Source: an uncultured Christensenellaceae bacterium (GTDB taxonomy: Bacteria; Bacillota; Clostridia; Christensenellales; Pumilibacteraceae). From it: a stretch of 64,000 nt of DNA. Every line of letters starts with the position of its first letter. The first letter of the stretch is position 1. The stretch is taken from positions 1 through 64,000 of the forward strand of contig CAJUPB010000006.1 of the NCBI GenBank assembly GCA_910588155.1, written 5' to 3'. Both the position numbers and the translations under genes were made by a program. Below, in pieces: positions 52,742 through 59,093 of this stretch. Under the pieces are notes generated by a model, which did no database searches, had not been told where the DNA came from, and worked only from the letters and a program-made list of their open reading frames with translations.

Positions 52742-53200
52742 ATGTTCAACATTGTTTTATACGAACCGGAAATACCGCAGAATACGGGAAACATAGCGCG
52801 CACGTGCGCCTGCACGAGGACGGCGCTGCATTTAATCAAGCCGCTCGGATTCGACGTTTCGGAAAGCGCGATTAAGCGTGCCGGACTTGATTATTGGGAC
52901 AAGGTCGACGTCTTTCAATACGAAAACTGGGACGACTTTTTGAAAAAGCACGACGGCGCAAACTGCTATTTTTTCACGAAAAAAGCCGACAGAATTTACA
53001 CCGACGTCAGTTTCAAAGACGGCGATTTTCTCGTGTTCGGCAAAGAGACGAAGGGTTTGCCCGGCTCCGTTCTGCAAGCCAATTCAAAGAACGCTTTGCG
53101 GCTTCCGATGAGAGAAGGCGTGCGCTGTCTCAACCTCTCCAACTCCGCGGCAATCGCTTTGTACGAAGCCCTGCGGCAAACGGGGTTCGCCGCTCTGTGA
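52742..53200 (+). CDS. trmL: tRNA (cytidine/uridine-34-2'-O)-methyltransferase
   Basis: A 152-residue SPOUT methyltransferase from the ATG at 52742. The knot motifs are present: the N-terminal IVLYEPEIPQNTGNIART, the middle LVFGKETKGLP, and the C-terminal RCLNLSNSAAIALYEA. TrmL methylates the wobble ribose of certain tRNA-Leu. No Shine-Dalgarno site; the promoter's -10 box is six bases upstream, so the transcript is probably leaderless. Confidence 0.94.
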   Translation: MFNIVLYEPEIPQNTGNIARTCACTRTALHLIKPLGFDVSESAIKRAGLDYWDKVDVFQYENWDDFLKKHDGANCYFFTKKADRIYTDVSFKDGDFLVFGKETKGLPGSVLQANSKNALRLPMREGVRCLNLSNSAAIALYEALRQTGFAAL

Positions 53201-53266
53201 CGTTCGGCGAATAAAACTTTTCAAACGGTAATAAACTTATATATATCATAAAGGAGAGAAACGATT

Positions 53267-53803
53267 ATGAATCTTAAAGGCACGAAAACGGAAGCCAATC
53301 TTATGGCGGCATTCTCCGGAGAATCGATGGCAAGAAACAAATACGACTACTATGCGTCCAAAGCCAGAAAGGACGGCTATGAGCAGGTCGCCGACCTGTT
53401 TGCGGAAACGGCGGCAAACGAAAAGGAACACGCCAAAATCTGGTTTAAAATTCTGCACGAAGGCGTGCCCGACACCGCGACGAACCTGAAAGACGCGGCT
53501 GCCGGCGAGAACTTCGAATGGACGGATATGTACGCGAAGTTTGCCAAAGAAGCCGAGGAAGAAGGATTCACGGACATCGCACGTCTGTTCCGCGGAGTGG
53601 CGGCAATCGAAAGCCAGCACGAACAGCGCTATCTCAAACTTTTGGAGAACATCGAAAACGGCACGACCTTCCAAAAAGACGAAGAGATTGTTTGGGTGTG
53701 CCTGAACTGCGGCCACGTGCACAAGGGCAAGAGCGCGCCGAAGGTCTGCCCCGTCTGCGCCCACCCGCAAAGCTTCTTCGAACAGAAATGCAATAATTAT
53801 TAA
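53267..53803 (+). CDS. Rubrerythrin
   Basis: A 178-residue protein with an AAAGGAGAG site. A ferritin-like diiron domain carries ESMARNKYDYYA, AANEKEHAKIW, and AAIESQHEQRY; the C-terminal rubredoxin-like domain has CLNCGHVHKG and CPVCAHPQSFF. It is an oxidative-stress peroxidase of anaerobes. A terminator-type hairpin follows. Confidence 0.95.
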   Translation: MNLKGTKTEANLMAAFSGESMARNKYDYYASKARKDGYEQVADLFAETAANEKEHAKIWFKILHEGVPDTATNLKDAAAGENFEWTDMYAKFAKEAEEEGFTDIARLFRGVAAIESQHEQRYLKLLENIENGTTFQKDEEIVWVCLNCGHVHKGKSAPKVCPVCAHPQSFFEQKCNNY

Positions 53804-53815
53804 AAAGTATTTTCC

Positions 53816-53861
53816 TATAAGAGGGAGGGGACACTTTCGACTGTGTCCCCTCCCTCTTATA
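53816..53861 (+). terminator. Terminator-type hairpin of the dispersed family
   Basis: A long stem (TATAAGAGGGAGGGGACAC with complement) around a short TTTCGACT loop. The same hairpin starts the 254-bp repeats at 38397 and 41154. The sequence after it follows those repeats only to about 53930. Confidence 0.8.
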
Positions 53862-53911
53862 TATCTCCCACCCCCGCAACGATTCAGGGTTTCACCCTAA
53901 AAACCCTTTTT

Positions 53912-54028
53912 AGGGGTCAAAACGAAAAACGAAGCAAAGTATGAAAAGAATTGACTCATCGTCATTGCAAGAAATCCGAATGTCGGGGTCAAGACGGATA
54001 ACGAAGCAAAGTGCGAAAAGAGTTGACT
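53912..54028. repeat. Imperfect direct repeat pair
   Basis: A segment of about 44 bp with the pattern GGGGTCAA...AACGAAGCAAAGT...TTGACT occurs at 53912-53955 and again at 53984-54028 with several substitutions. The 53862-54140 gap shows no gene I can support. Confidence 0.6.
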
Positions 54029-54140
54029 ATCCTCTTTTTTACGACAGCTTTTCCGACGCAATCACATTGTACGCCCATACAGCGCGTATCTTTTTGCCTT
54101 GCGCCATTTCGACCGAAGACAGAAAAGCGGGCAAAATCTT

Positions 54141-54344
54141 TTAATCTTCGAGTCCGAGCAGATAATCGGCGGAAACGTCTAATATTTCGCTTATTAGTTT
54201 CAACGTTTCCAAACTCGTTTGCAATTCGCCGCGTTCGTACTTGCCGACTGTGCTTTGCGTCGTACAAAGCATATTTGCAAGTTGCAAACGACTCATAGCT
54301 TTTTCTTTGCGCAATGCTTTCAGTTTTTCCCCAAATGTTTTCAT
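54141..54344 (-). CDS. Small XRE-family regulator
   Basis: A 67-residue stand-alone HTH protein: LKALRKEKAMSRLQLANML, QSTVGKYERGELQ, then LDVSADYLLGLED, the standard single-domain form. No Shine-Dalgarno site; TGATATAAT (extended -10) ends six bases before the ATG, so the mRNA is probably leaderless. Confidence 0.85.
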   Translation of the reverse strand: MKTFGEKLKALRKEKAMSRLQLANMLCTTQSTVGKYERGELQTSLETLKLISEILDVSADYLLGLED

Positions 54345-54350
54345 ATCCGC

Positions 54351-54391
54351 ATTATATCATACCTCGCAACGCTTCTCTATTCAGTTGCGAG
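54351..54391. promoter_or_regulatory. Extended -10 and inverted repeat upstream of the small XRE gene
   Basis: TGATATAAT on the minus strand at about 54351-54359 lies next to CTCGCAAC (54363-54370) and its inverted copy GTTGCGAG (54384-54391). It may be an autoregulatory operator. The same inverted repeat followed by TTTTCTTTTT could also act as a plus-strand terminator. Confidence 0.55.
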
Positions 54392-54467
54392 TTTTCTTTT
54401 TGAGGTTATTATTCTACGGTTGACCGGATAGCTCGTATGTATTCTAACGGCAGATTTCAATGCACTA

Positions 54468-54761
54468 TCATTGTTTAAAACTATCATTTCTTTTCATTTC
54501 CATTCCTATTTTCAGTCCCACTCCGAACGGCTCGGTGAAATAATAATTCACTTCTTCATCGTGCATCGCCTCAATTGCTTTTATAACTTTTTTATATAAT
54601 ATGAATAACTTTTTATTACTCTTTATTTCTTTTTCAAACTCCTCAACATATTTTGTTTTTTCTTCCATTAACCGAATATATTTTTTTTGACTCATTACAC
54701 TTTCCCGCATAATATTTTTGCCGTCAAATGCTGCCTTTATAATAGCTTTTATATCTCTCAT
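54468..54761 (-). CDS. Small helical protein, DUF6809-like
   Basis: A 97-residue soluble helical protein with a GGAGAG site. A central heptad-like region (TKYVEEFEKEIKSNKK) is followed by MHDEEVNYYFTEPFGVGLKIG, which recalls the ending of small Clostridia DUF6809-type proteins. Base composition is more AT-rich than the surroundings. It is divergent from an XRE regulator and its promoter spacer contains a palindrome, so it is probably that regulator's target. Confidence 0.6.
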   Translation of the reverse strand: MRDIKAIIKAAFDGKNIMRESVMSQKKYIRLMEEKTKYVEEFEKEIKSNKKLFILYKKVIKAIEAMHDEEVNYYFTEPFGVGLKIGMEMKRNDSFKQ

Positions 54762-54809
54762 TTCTTCTCTCTCCTCACTTTATTTCCCTATACAATCAAT
54801 TACCTTTTA

Positions 54810-54865
54810 ATTATACAGCCACAATTGTGGCTTGTCAAGTATTATAGCCACAACTGTGGTAGAAT
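54810..54865. promoter_or_regulatory. Divergent promoters with two palindromic operators
   Basis: On the minus strand TTGACA (54833-54838) and TATAAT (54810-54815) are separated by exactly 17 bp that contain the palindrome AGCCACAATTGTGGCT (54817-54832). A second copy, CCACAACTGTGG (54848-54859), sits just before the plus-strand -10 box TAGAAT (54860-54865). A repressor bound here would block both genes. Confidence 0.8.
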
Positions 54866-54871
54866 AAACTT

Positions 54872-55075
54872 ATGAAGGCGTTTGCAGAAAGATTGAAAGA
54901 GTTGCGTGAAGAAAAAGGTATGAGCCAAACGCAACTTGCAAAAGCGACGAAATTAAGCAAAAGTGCAATCGGATATTGGGAAGCCGAAAAAAGAGTACCC
55001 AACGCCGAAGTCATTATAACGCTTGCTCAATATTTCGGAGTTTCGGCAGATTACCTGCTTGGTCTTGAAAATTGA
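54872..55075 (+). CDS. Small XRE-family regulator
   Basis: A 67-residue HTH protein (REEKGMSQTQLAKATKLSKS, then AIGYWEAEKRVPN and FGVSADYLLGLEN). It is similar in layout to the regulator at 54141. Its ATG follows the TAGAAT box by six bases with no Shine-Dalgarno site. It likely represses itself and the divergent 54761 gene through the CCACAA-TTGTGG palindromes. Confidence 0.88.
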   Translation: MKAFAERLKELREEKGMSQTQLAKATKLSKSAIGYWEAEKRVPNAEVIITLAQYFGVSADYLLGLEN

Positions 55076-55190
55076 TTTTTATACAGAAACAAATAAAAAG
55101 ACAAAAAAACACGAGTATCAAACTCGTGTTTTGTTTTAATGCGAAAATTTTGCAAAATGAATGAAAGTGCGTAAAAAAGCTGCCTGCCCC

Positions 55191-55313
55191 CTGACGACAC
55201 AGTCGCGCAAAATGCAAGGCAAACGAGATTTTTCGACGGGGAGTTTACTTTGCGTAAATGACCCGAGAAAAATCGAAGTTTAACGCAGCAGTTTGCGATG
55301 AATGTGCCGTCAG
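55191..55313. repeat. Nested palindromic element, copy 7
   Basis: Arms CTGACGACAC and GTGCCGTCAG, a middle stem GATTTTTC against GAAAAATC, and an inner hairpin GTTTAC...GTAAAT. It abuts copy 6. The 55076-55190 stretch contains no supported gene. Confidence 0.8.
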
Positions 55314-55437
55314 CCTGACGGGTTAGAAGCGAGCAGTGCAAGGAAAGCAAGCATTTGCGACGGGGAGCGTACTTCGCGTACGTGACCCGAGCAAATGCGA
55401 CGCTTGACGACGCAATGCGAAGCTTATAACCCGTCAG
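55314..55437. repeat. Nested palindromic element, copy 6
   Basis: Arms CCTGACGGGTTA and TAACCCGTCAG, a middle stem GCATTTGC against GCAAATGC, and an inner hairpin GCGTAC-TTC-GCGTACG. It ends 5 bases before the glucokinase stop codon. Confidence 0.88.
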
Positions 55438-55442
55438 AAAGG

Positions 55443-56390
55443 TTACATTAGTAAGGCTGCCGCCCCTATTATCCCCGCATCGTTTCCGAGCGAGGCTATT
55501 AACAGTTCCACTTTCGGCGTTCCCTGATAGCCGTAATGCATTGCTTTCATTCGTTTTTTCAAGCGGTTCAAGAGGTTGTCGCCCTGCGCGCACACTCCGC
55601 CGCCCAGCATTATCGCCTGCGGACGGAACTCGTTGCAGATGTTCAGCAGTCCCTCGCTTAAATACAGCACGTAATTATTGACGACGAGTTTTGCCATAGC
55701 GTCGCCCTGTTTTTCGGTTTCGAATGCAGTTCTGCCGTCCACCTTATCGATGTCGCCGCCGACGAAGTCCCACATCTTGCTTGCTCGGTCGCGCATCATA
55801 GCGTCTTTGGTTTCGCGTATCAGCGCGGTTGCCGACGCATACGCTTCCAGACAGCCGCGTCTGCCGCAGGCGCACGGCTCGCCGTTTACGCAGATTACCG
55901 AGTGTCCGAGTTCCGCGCCCTTCGACTCGTTGCCCTCGAACAGTTTGCCGCCGATTACTATGCCGCCGCCCACGCCCGTGCCGAGCGTTATGAGTATCGT
56001 ATCGGTGTAGCCCTTGCCCGCGCCGAACAGCGTTTCGCCGAGCGCGGCAACGTTGGCGTCGTTGCTGACCTTTACGGGTTTTTTGATTCTCTTCAAAATA
56101 AGTTCGGCAATCGGCACGTTATACCAGCCGAGATTCGGCGAATAGTCCACTATTCCCGCGCCGCTGTTGATTGCGCCGGGGCTTCCCACACCTACGCCCA
56201 CGACTTCGTCCAAACTGATTTTTGCGCTTTTTACCAGATTCAGCACCTCGACCGACATATCGAACGCCACTTCGTCCGCAGGTCTGTCCGCCTTTGTCGG
56301 TATCGACGACTTCGCGACGATTTTTCCGTCTTTGTTGACGATTCCCGTCTTGATGTTCGTTCCGCCGAGGTCGATTCCTACATAATACAT
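55443..56390 (-). CDS. Glucokinase, ROK family
   Basis: A 315-residue enzyme from the ATG at 56390: AAGGAG lies directly against the upstream ATG but is well placed for this one. ATP and sugar motifs are GIDLGGTNIKTGIV, GVGSPGAINSG, NDANVAALGE and TLGTGVGGGIV. The ROK zinc site CACGRRGCLEA is present after GHSVICVNG. It phosphorylates glucose. A palindromic element sits at its 3' end. Confidence 0.92.
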   Translation of the reverse strand: MYYVGIDLGGTNIKTGIVNKDGKIVAKSSIPTKADRPADEVAFDMSVEVLNLVKSAKISLDEVVGVGVGSPGAINSGAGIVDYSPNLGWYNVPIAELILKRIKKPVKVSNDANVAALGETLFGAGKGYTDTILITLGTGVGGGIVIGGKLFEGNESKGAELGHSVICVNGEPCACGRRGCLEAYASATALIRETKDAMMRDRASKMWDFVGGDIDKVDGRTAFETEKQGDAMAKLVVNNYVLYLSEGLLNICNEFRPQAIMLGGGVCAQGDNLLNRLKKRMKAMHYGYQGTPKVELLIASLGNDAGIIGAAALLM

Positions 56391-56446
56391 TCTTTTCATC
56401 TCCTTATTCCCTTTTTATTAAAGCCGCCGTTTCGAGGCGTTACGGG

Positions 56447-57697
56447 TTATTTAATAATTATCGTATTGATACTGCTTTCTATGCGTGCTTTCTCGTCCTC
56501 GTTCTTCGATTTCAGATAGTCGCTGAACATATTGACGACGTTGCGGCGGTTCAAAAGCACGTGTCTTTTTTTCATAGGCAGACCGCCTTCCAGCGGCTCG
56601 GCTTCGCGGGCGGTCTCGTCCTTTGCACGGACAATCGTGCGCGTGTTAAAGCGCGGCGCGTCCTGCACCACTTCCTTGAAGTCGTCTATTTCTCTTTGCA
56701 CCGATTTGCGTTTGAAGTCCGTGCGCACTGTCTTTTCCGCCGTCACCGCCGCAATTTCTTCGCCTGCGGACTGCCGCGAGTCTTCATTTATCGTTTGCGG
56801 CGCGACGTCCTCTTCCCGCTCGTCCGCGCTATCCTCTTCGTCGGGCGCAAACTCGCTTTCATATCGGGCGTCCTGCTGTTTCAAAAGTTCTTCCGTCTGC
56901 TCTTCGTCATTTTGCGACGCGATTTCGGATTGGTTTTCCTCGTCGGATTCGACAAGTTCCTCTTCCGAATCGCCGTCTTTTGTCAAAGCGCGGAAATATT
57001 CCTCCGCGGACTCGTCTTTGCCGTCTTGCGCATTTTCGCCCTGCTCTTCGCCGTCTGTTTCATCCGAAGCGCCGAAAACTTCCCCTTCGTCGGTTTCCTG
57101 CGCCGTTTCCGCCTGTCCGTCGTCGAGCGACAAATCCAGGCTGTCGACAAGACCGGAAATTTCGTCCATAATCGAGCGGACGTCGGCGATTGCGAAGTCC
57201 TTGTCTTCGCCTTTACTGTCCGAAACTTTACTTTCTTTACGCGCGGCGCTCTGTTTTTCGACTTTCTGCGTTTCCTCTTTTACCGCAAACGGTTCTGCGT
57301 CTTTTGCCGCCGCAATCTCGCGTGCCGCAGTTTTACCTTTCACGCTCGAAAAAATTACAAGCAGCAGCGACAGCAAAAAAAACAGTGCGGTGAAAGCGTA
57401 GGTTATATAATACGTAAAAAGCGAGGCAAACTCGGCAAGCGCGGGAATTTTCAAAGACGCGATTACGACGCTTGTCCCCTCAATCGTCACGAAGCCGACG
57501 GCAAGTCCTATTATGACCGCAGCAAACAGCGCGCCGACGGCAAGTCCTATCGAACCGAGAGTCAGGCAAGCGACTTTCAACGCTTGTTTCGGCTGTTTTG
57601 TCGCAATTACGTCGATAGCCAAAAACAGCCAAACGACGCAGAGCGCGACGCAGGCGGCGAAAAATATCAGATTATAGGTTACCGACAAATCGTACAT
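56447..57697 (-). CDS. Membrane protein with long acidic cytoplasmic region
   Basis: A 416-residue protein from the ATG at 57697. Three to four membrane helices occupy the first ~125 residues. A long Glu/Asp/Ser-rich disordered region follows (about 150-340), then a basic C-terminal domain ending LLNRRNVVNMFSDYLKSKN. I do not recognise a family. A consensus promoter ends six bases before the ATG, so the mRNA is probably leaderless. Confidence 0.7.
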   Translation of the reverse strand: MYDLSVTYNLIFFAACVALCVVWLFLAIDVIATKQPKQALKVACLTLGSIGLAVGALFAAVIIGLAVGFVTIEGTSVVIASLKIPALAEFASLFTYYITYAFTALFFLLSLLLVIFSSVKGKTAAREIAAAKDAEPFAVKEETQKVEKQSAARKESKVSDSKGEDKDFAIADVRSIMDEISGLVDSLDLSLDDGQAETAQETDEGEVFGASDETDGEEQGENAQDGKDESAEEYFRALTKDGDSEEELVESDEENQSEIASQNDEEQTEELLKQQDARYESEFAPDEEDSADEREEDVAPQTINEDSRQSAGEEIAAVTAEKTVRTDFKRKSVQREIDDFKEVVQDAPRFNTRTIVRAKDETAREAEPLEGGLPMKKRHVLLNRRNVVNMFSDYLKSKNEDEKARIESSINTIIIK

Positions 57698-57703
57698 AAT
57701 ACA

Positions 57704-57732
57704 ATTATACACTTTAAAAACGGCTATGTCAA
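57704..57732 (-). promoter_or_regulatory. Consensus promoter abutting the membrane protein gene
   Basis: TTGACA (57727-57732), a 17-bp spacer and TATAAT (57704-57709) on the minus strand, six bases from the ATG. Confidence 0.85.
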
Positions 57733-57830
57733 GACCTTGCGCGAAAAATATCGTTATATGCTCGGACAGTCGTCTTTCGCTTGAAATTTGCTCGGCGGAA
57801 AAATATTTTTTGAAAAAAGCGGTCAATCGT

Positions 57831-57858
57831 TTGACTTCGCCGCGTTTTCGGGTATAAT
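57831..57858 (+). promoter_or_regulatory. Promoter for the riboswitch and exchanger gene
   Basis: TTGACT (57831-57836), a 16-bp spacer and TATAAT (57853-57858). Confidence 0.85.
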
Positions 57859-57877
57859 AAGAGTATACAGTTTTTAT

Positions 57878-58010
57878 CCGTAAAAGGGAGTAGAAAGCAT
57901 TTTCAAATGCGCGTGCAGCCGTCAGTACGGCGTTTAAGACGCTCGGCGACGCTTAATTTTCGAGACTTTTACCGAATTTTCGGTTCGGCAAAAAGTCTCT
58001 TTTGTTTTTT
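57878..58010 (+). ncRNA. yybP-ykoY (manganese) riboswitch with terminator
   Basis: The leader has the signature GGGAGTAG loop (57886-57893) and the partner CGAGAC loop (57961-57966), closed by P1 GTAAAAG (57880-57886) with CTTTTAC (57966-57972). Internal hairpins GCATTT-TC-AAATGC (57897-57910) and GCCGT-CAGT-ACGGC (57918-57931) fit the family. The 3' strand of P1 is also the 5' arm of a terminator: GAGACTTTT (57962-57970) pairs with AAAAGTCTC (57991-57999) before a T run. Ligand binding would therefore favour read-through, an ON switch. Known members respond to Mn2+ and often precede cation exporters. Confidence 0.82.
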
Positions 58011-58021
58011 CGGGAGCGGTT

Positions 58022-58969
58022 ATGACAATAAGCATTATTTTTCTGATAATCGGTTTCGTCCTGCTGGTCAAAGGCGCGGACTTTTTCGTCGGCGGGTCGA
58101 GCCGTATAGCCGCGGCATTGAAAGTGCCGCCGCTCATTATCGGACTCACTCTCGTGTCGTTCGGCACGAGCGCGCCGGAAGCGTCGGTCAGTATCGTCAG
58201 CGCGATTAACGGTCTGAACGATATGAGTCTCGGCAATGTCGTCGGTTCAAACATTTTCAACACGCTGTTAATCATCGGCATAAGCTCTCTGCTTGTTCCC
58301 ATATTCATAGAAAAGTCGGTCAAAAAGTTCGACATACCCGTTATGCTCGGCGTTTACGGCACTCTCGCCCTGTTCGCGTTCGTGATTACGCCGCTCAAAA
58401 TAGACAGGTGGGAAGCCGTCGTTATGCTCGTGCTGTTTGCGGCATATCTCGCCCTGCTTTTGCTGCGCGCGAAAAAATCGAAGCCGCAGCTGCCGCTTCC
58501 CAGAAAGGAAGAAAACAACTTCCCCGTTTGGTTCAGTCCCTTTATGCTCGCCGTCGGACTTTGCGGCATTATCGTCGGCGGCAATCTCGTCGTGGACAGC
58601 GCAACGCAGATTGCCACCGCTCTGGGAATGAGTCAGTCGCTTGTGGCATTGACCATCGTCGCGGTCGGCACGTCGCTGCCCGAACTCGTGACCAGCGTCG
58701 TCGCCGGCATCAAAAAGGAAAACGATATCGCAATCGGAAACATAATAGGCTCTAATATTTTCAATGTAATTTTCATACTCGGACTGTCGGCGGCGCTGCA
58801 CCCCGTTGCGCTGACTTTCGGCGCAATCGCAGATATTGCCGTGCTTGCGGGTTCGGCGATTCTGCTCTTTGTCATCTCGCTGAAAGGCGACAGGTGCAAT
58901 CGTGTTCACGGCGCGCTTATGATTCTCTTATACGTTTTGTATATAGTATATATCATCGCCCGCAATTAA
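58022..58969 (+). CDS. CaCA-family Na+/Ca2+ (cation) exchanger
   Basis: A 315-residue membrane protein with about ten helices arranged as two inverted repeats. The alpha-repeat motifs are visible twice: GTSAPEASVSI with GNVVGSNIFN, and GTSLPELVTSV with GNIIGSNIFN. It moves Ca2+ or Mn2+ out against Na+ or H+. The upstream yybP-ykoY element suggests manganese-induced efflux. GGGAG site before the ATG. Confidence 0.93.
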   Translation: MTISIIFLIIGFVLLVKGADFFVGGSSRIAAALKVPPLIIGLTLVSFGTSAPEASVSIVSAINGLNDMSLGNVVGSNIFNTLLIIGISSLLVPIFIEKSVKKFDIPVMLGVYGTLALFAFVITPLKIDRWEAVVMLVLFAAYLALLLLRAKKSKPQLPLPRKEENNFPVWFSPFMLAVGLCGIIVGGNLVVDSATQIATALGMSQSLVALTIVAVGTSLPELVTSVVAGIKKENDIAIGNIIGSNIFNVIFILGLSAALHPVALTFGAIADIAVLAGSAILLFVISLKGDRCNRVHGALMILLYVLYIVYIIARN

Positions 58970-58976
58970 ATCGCCG

Positions 58977-59018
58977 TATAAAAGGGAGAGGACGCTTTCG
59001 AGTGCGTCCCCTCCCTTG
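58977..59018 (+). terminator. Divergent member of the terminator-type hairpin family
   Basis: GGGAGAGGACGC with complement around a TTTCGAGT loop, following the exchanger stop by a few bases. Confidence 0.75.
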
Positions 59019-59093
59019 TCATTTACTTGCCGCAACGACGGTCTGTTCGTCGTCGGCTTTTTTGATTTTCGCAGTAACATCGATGACAAAAAC

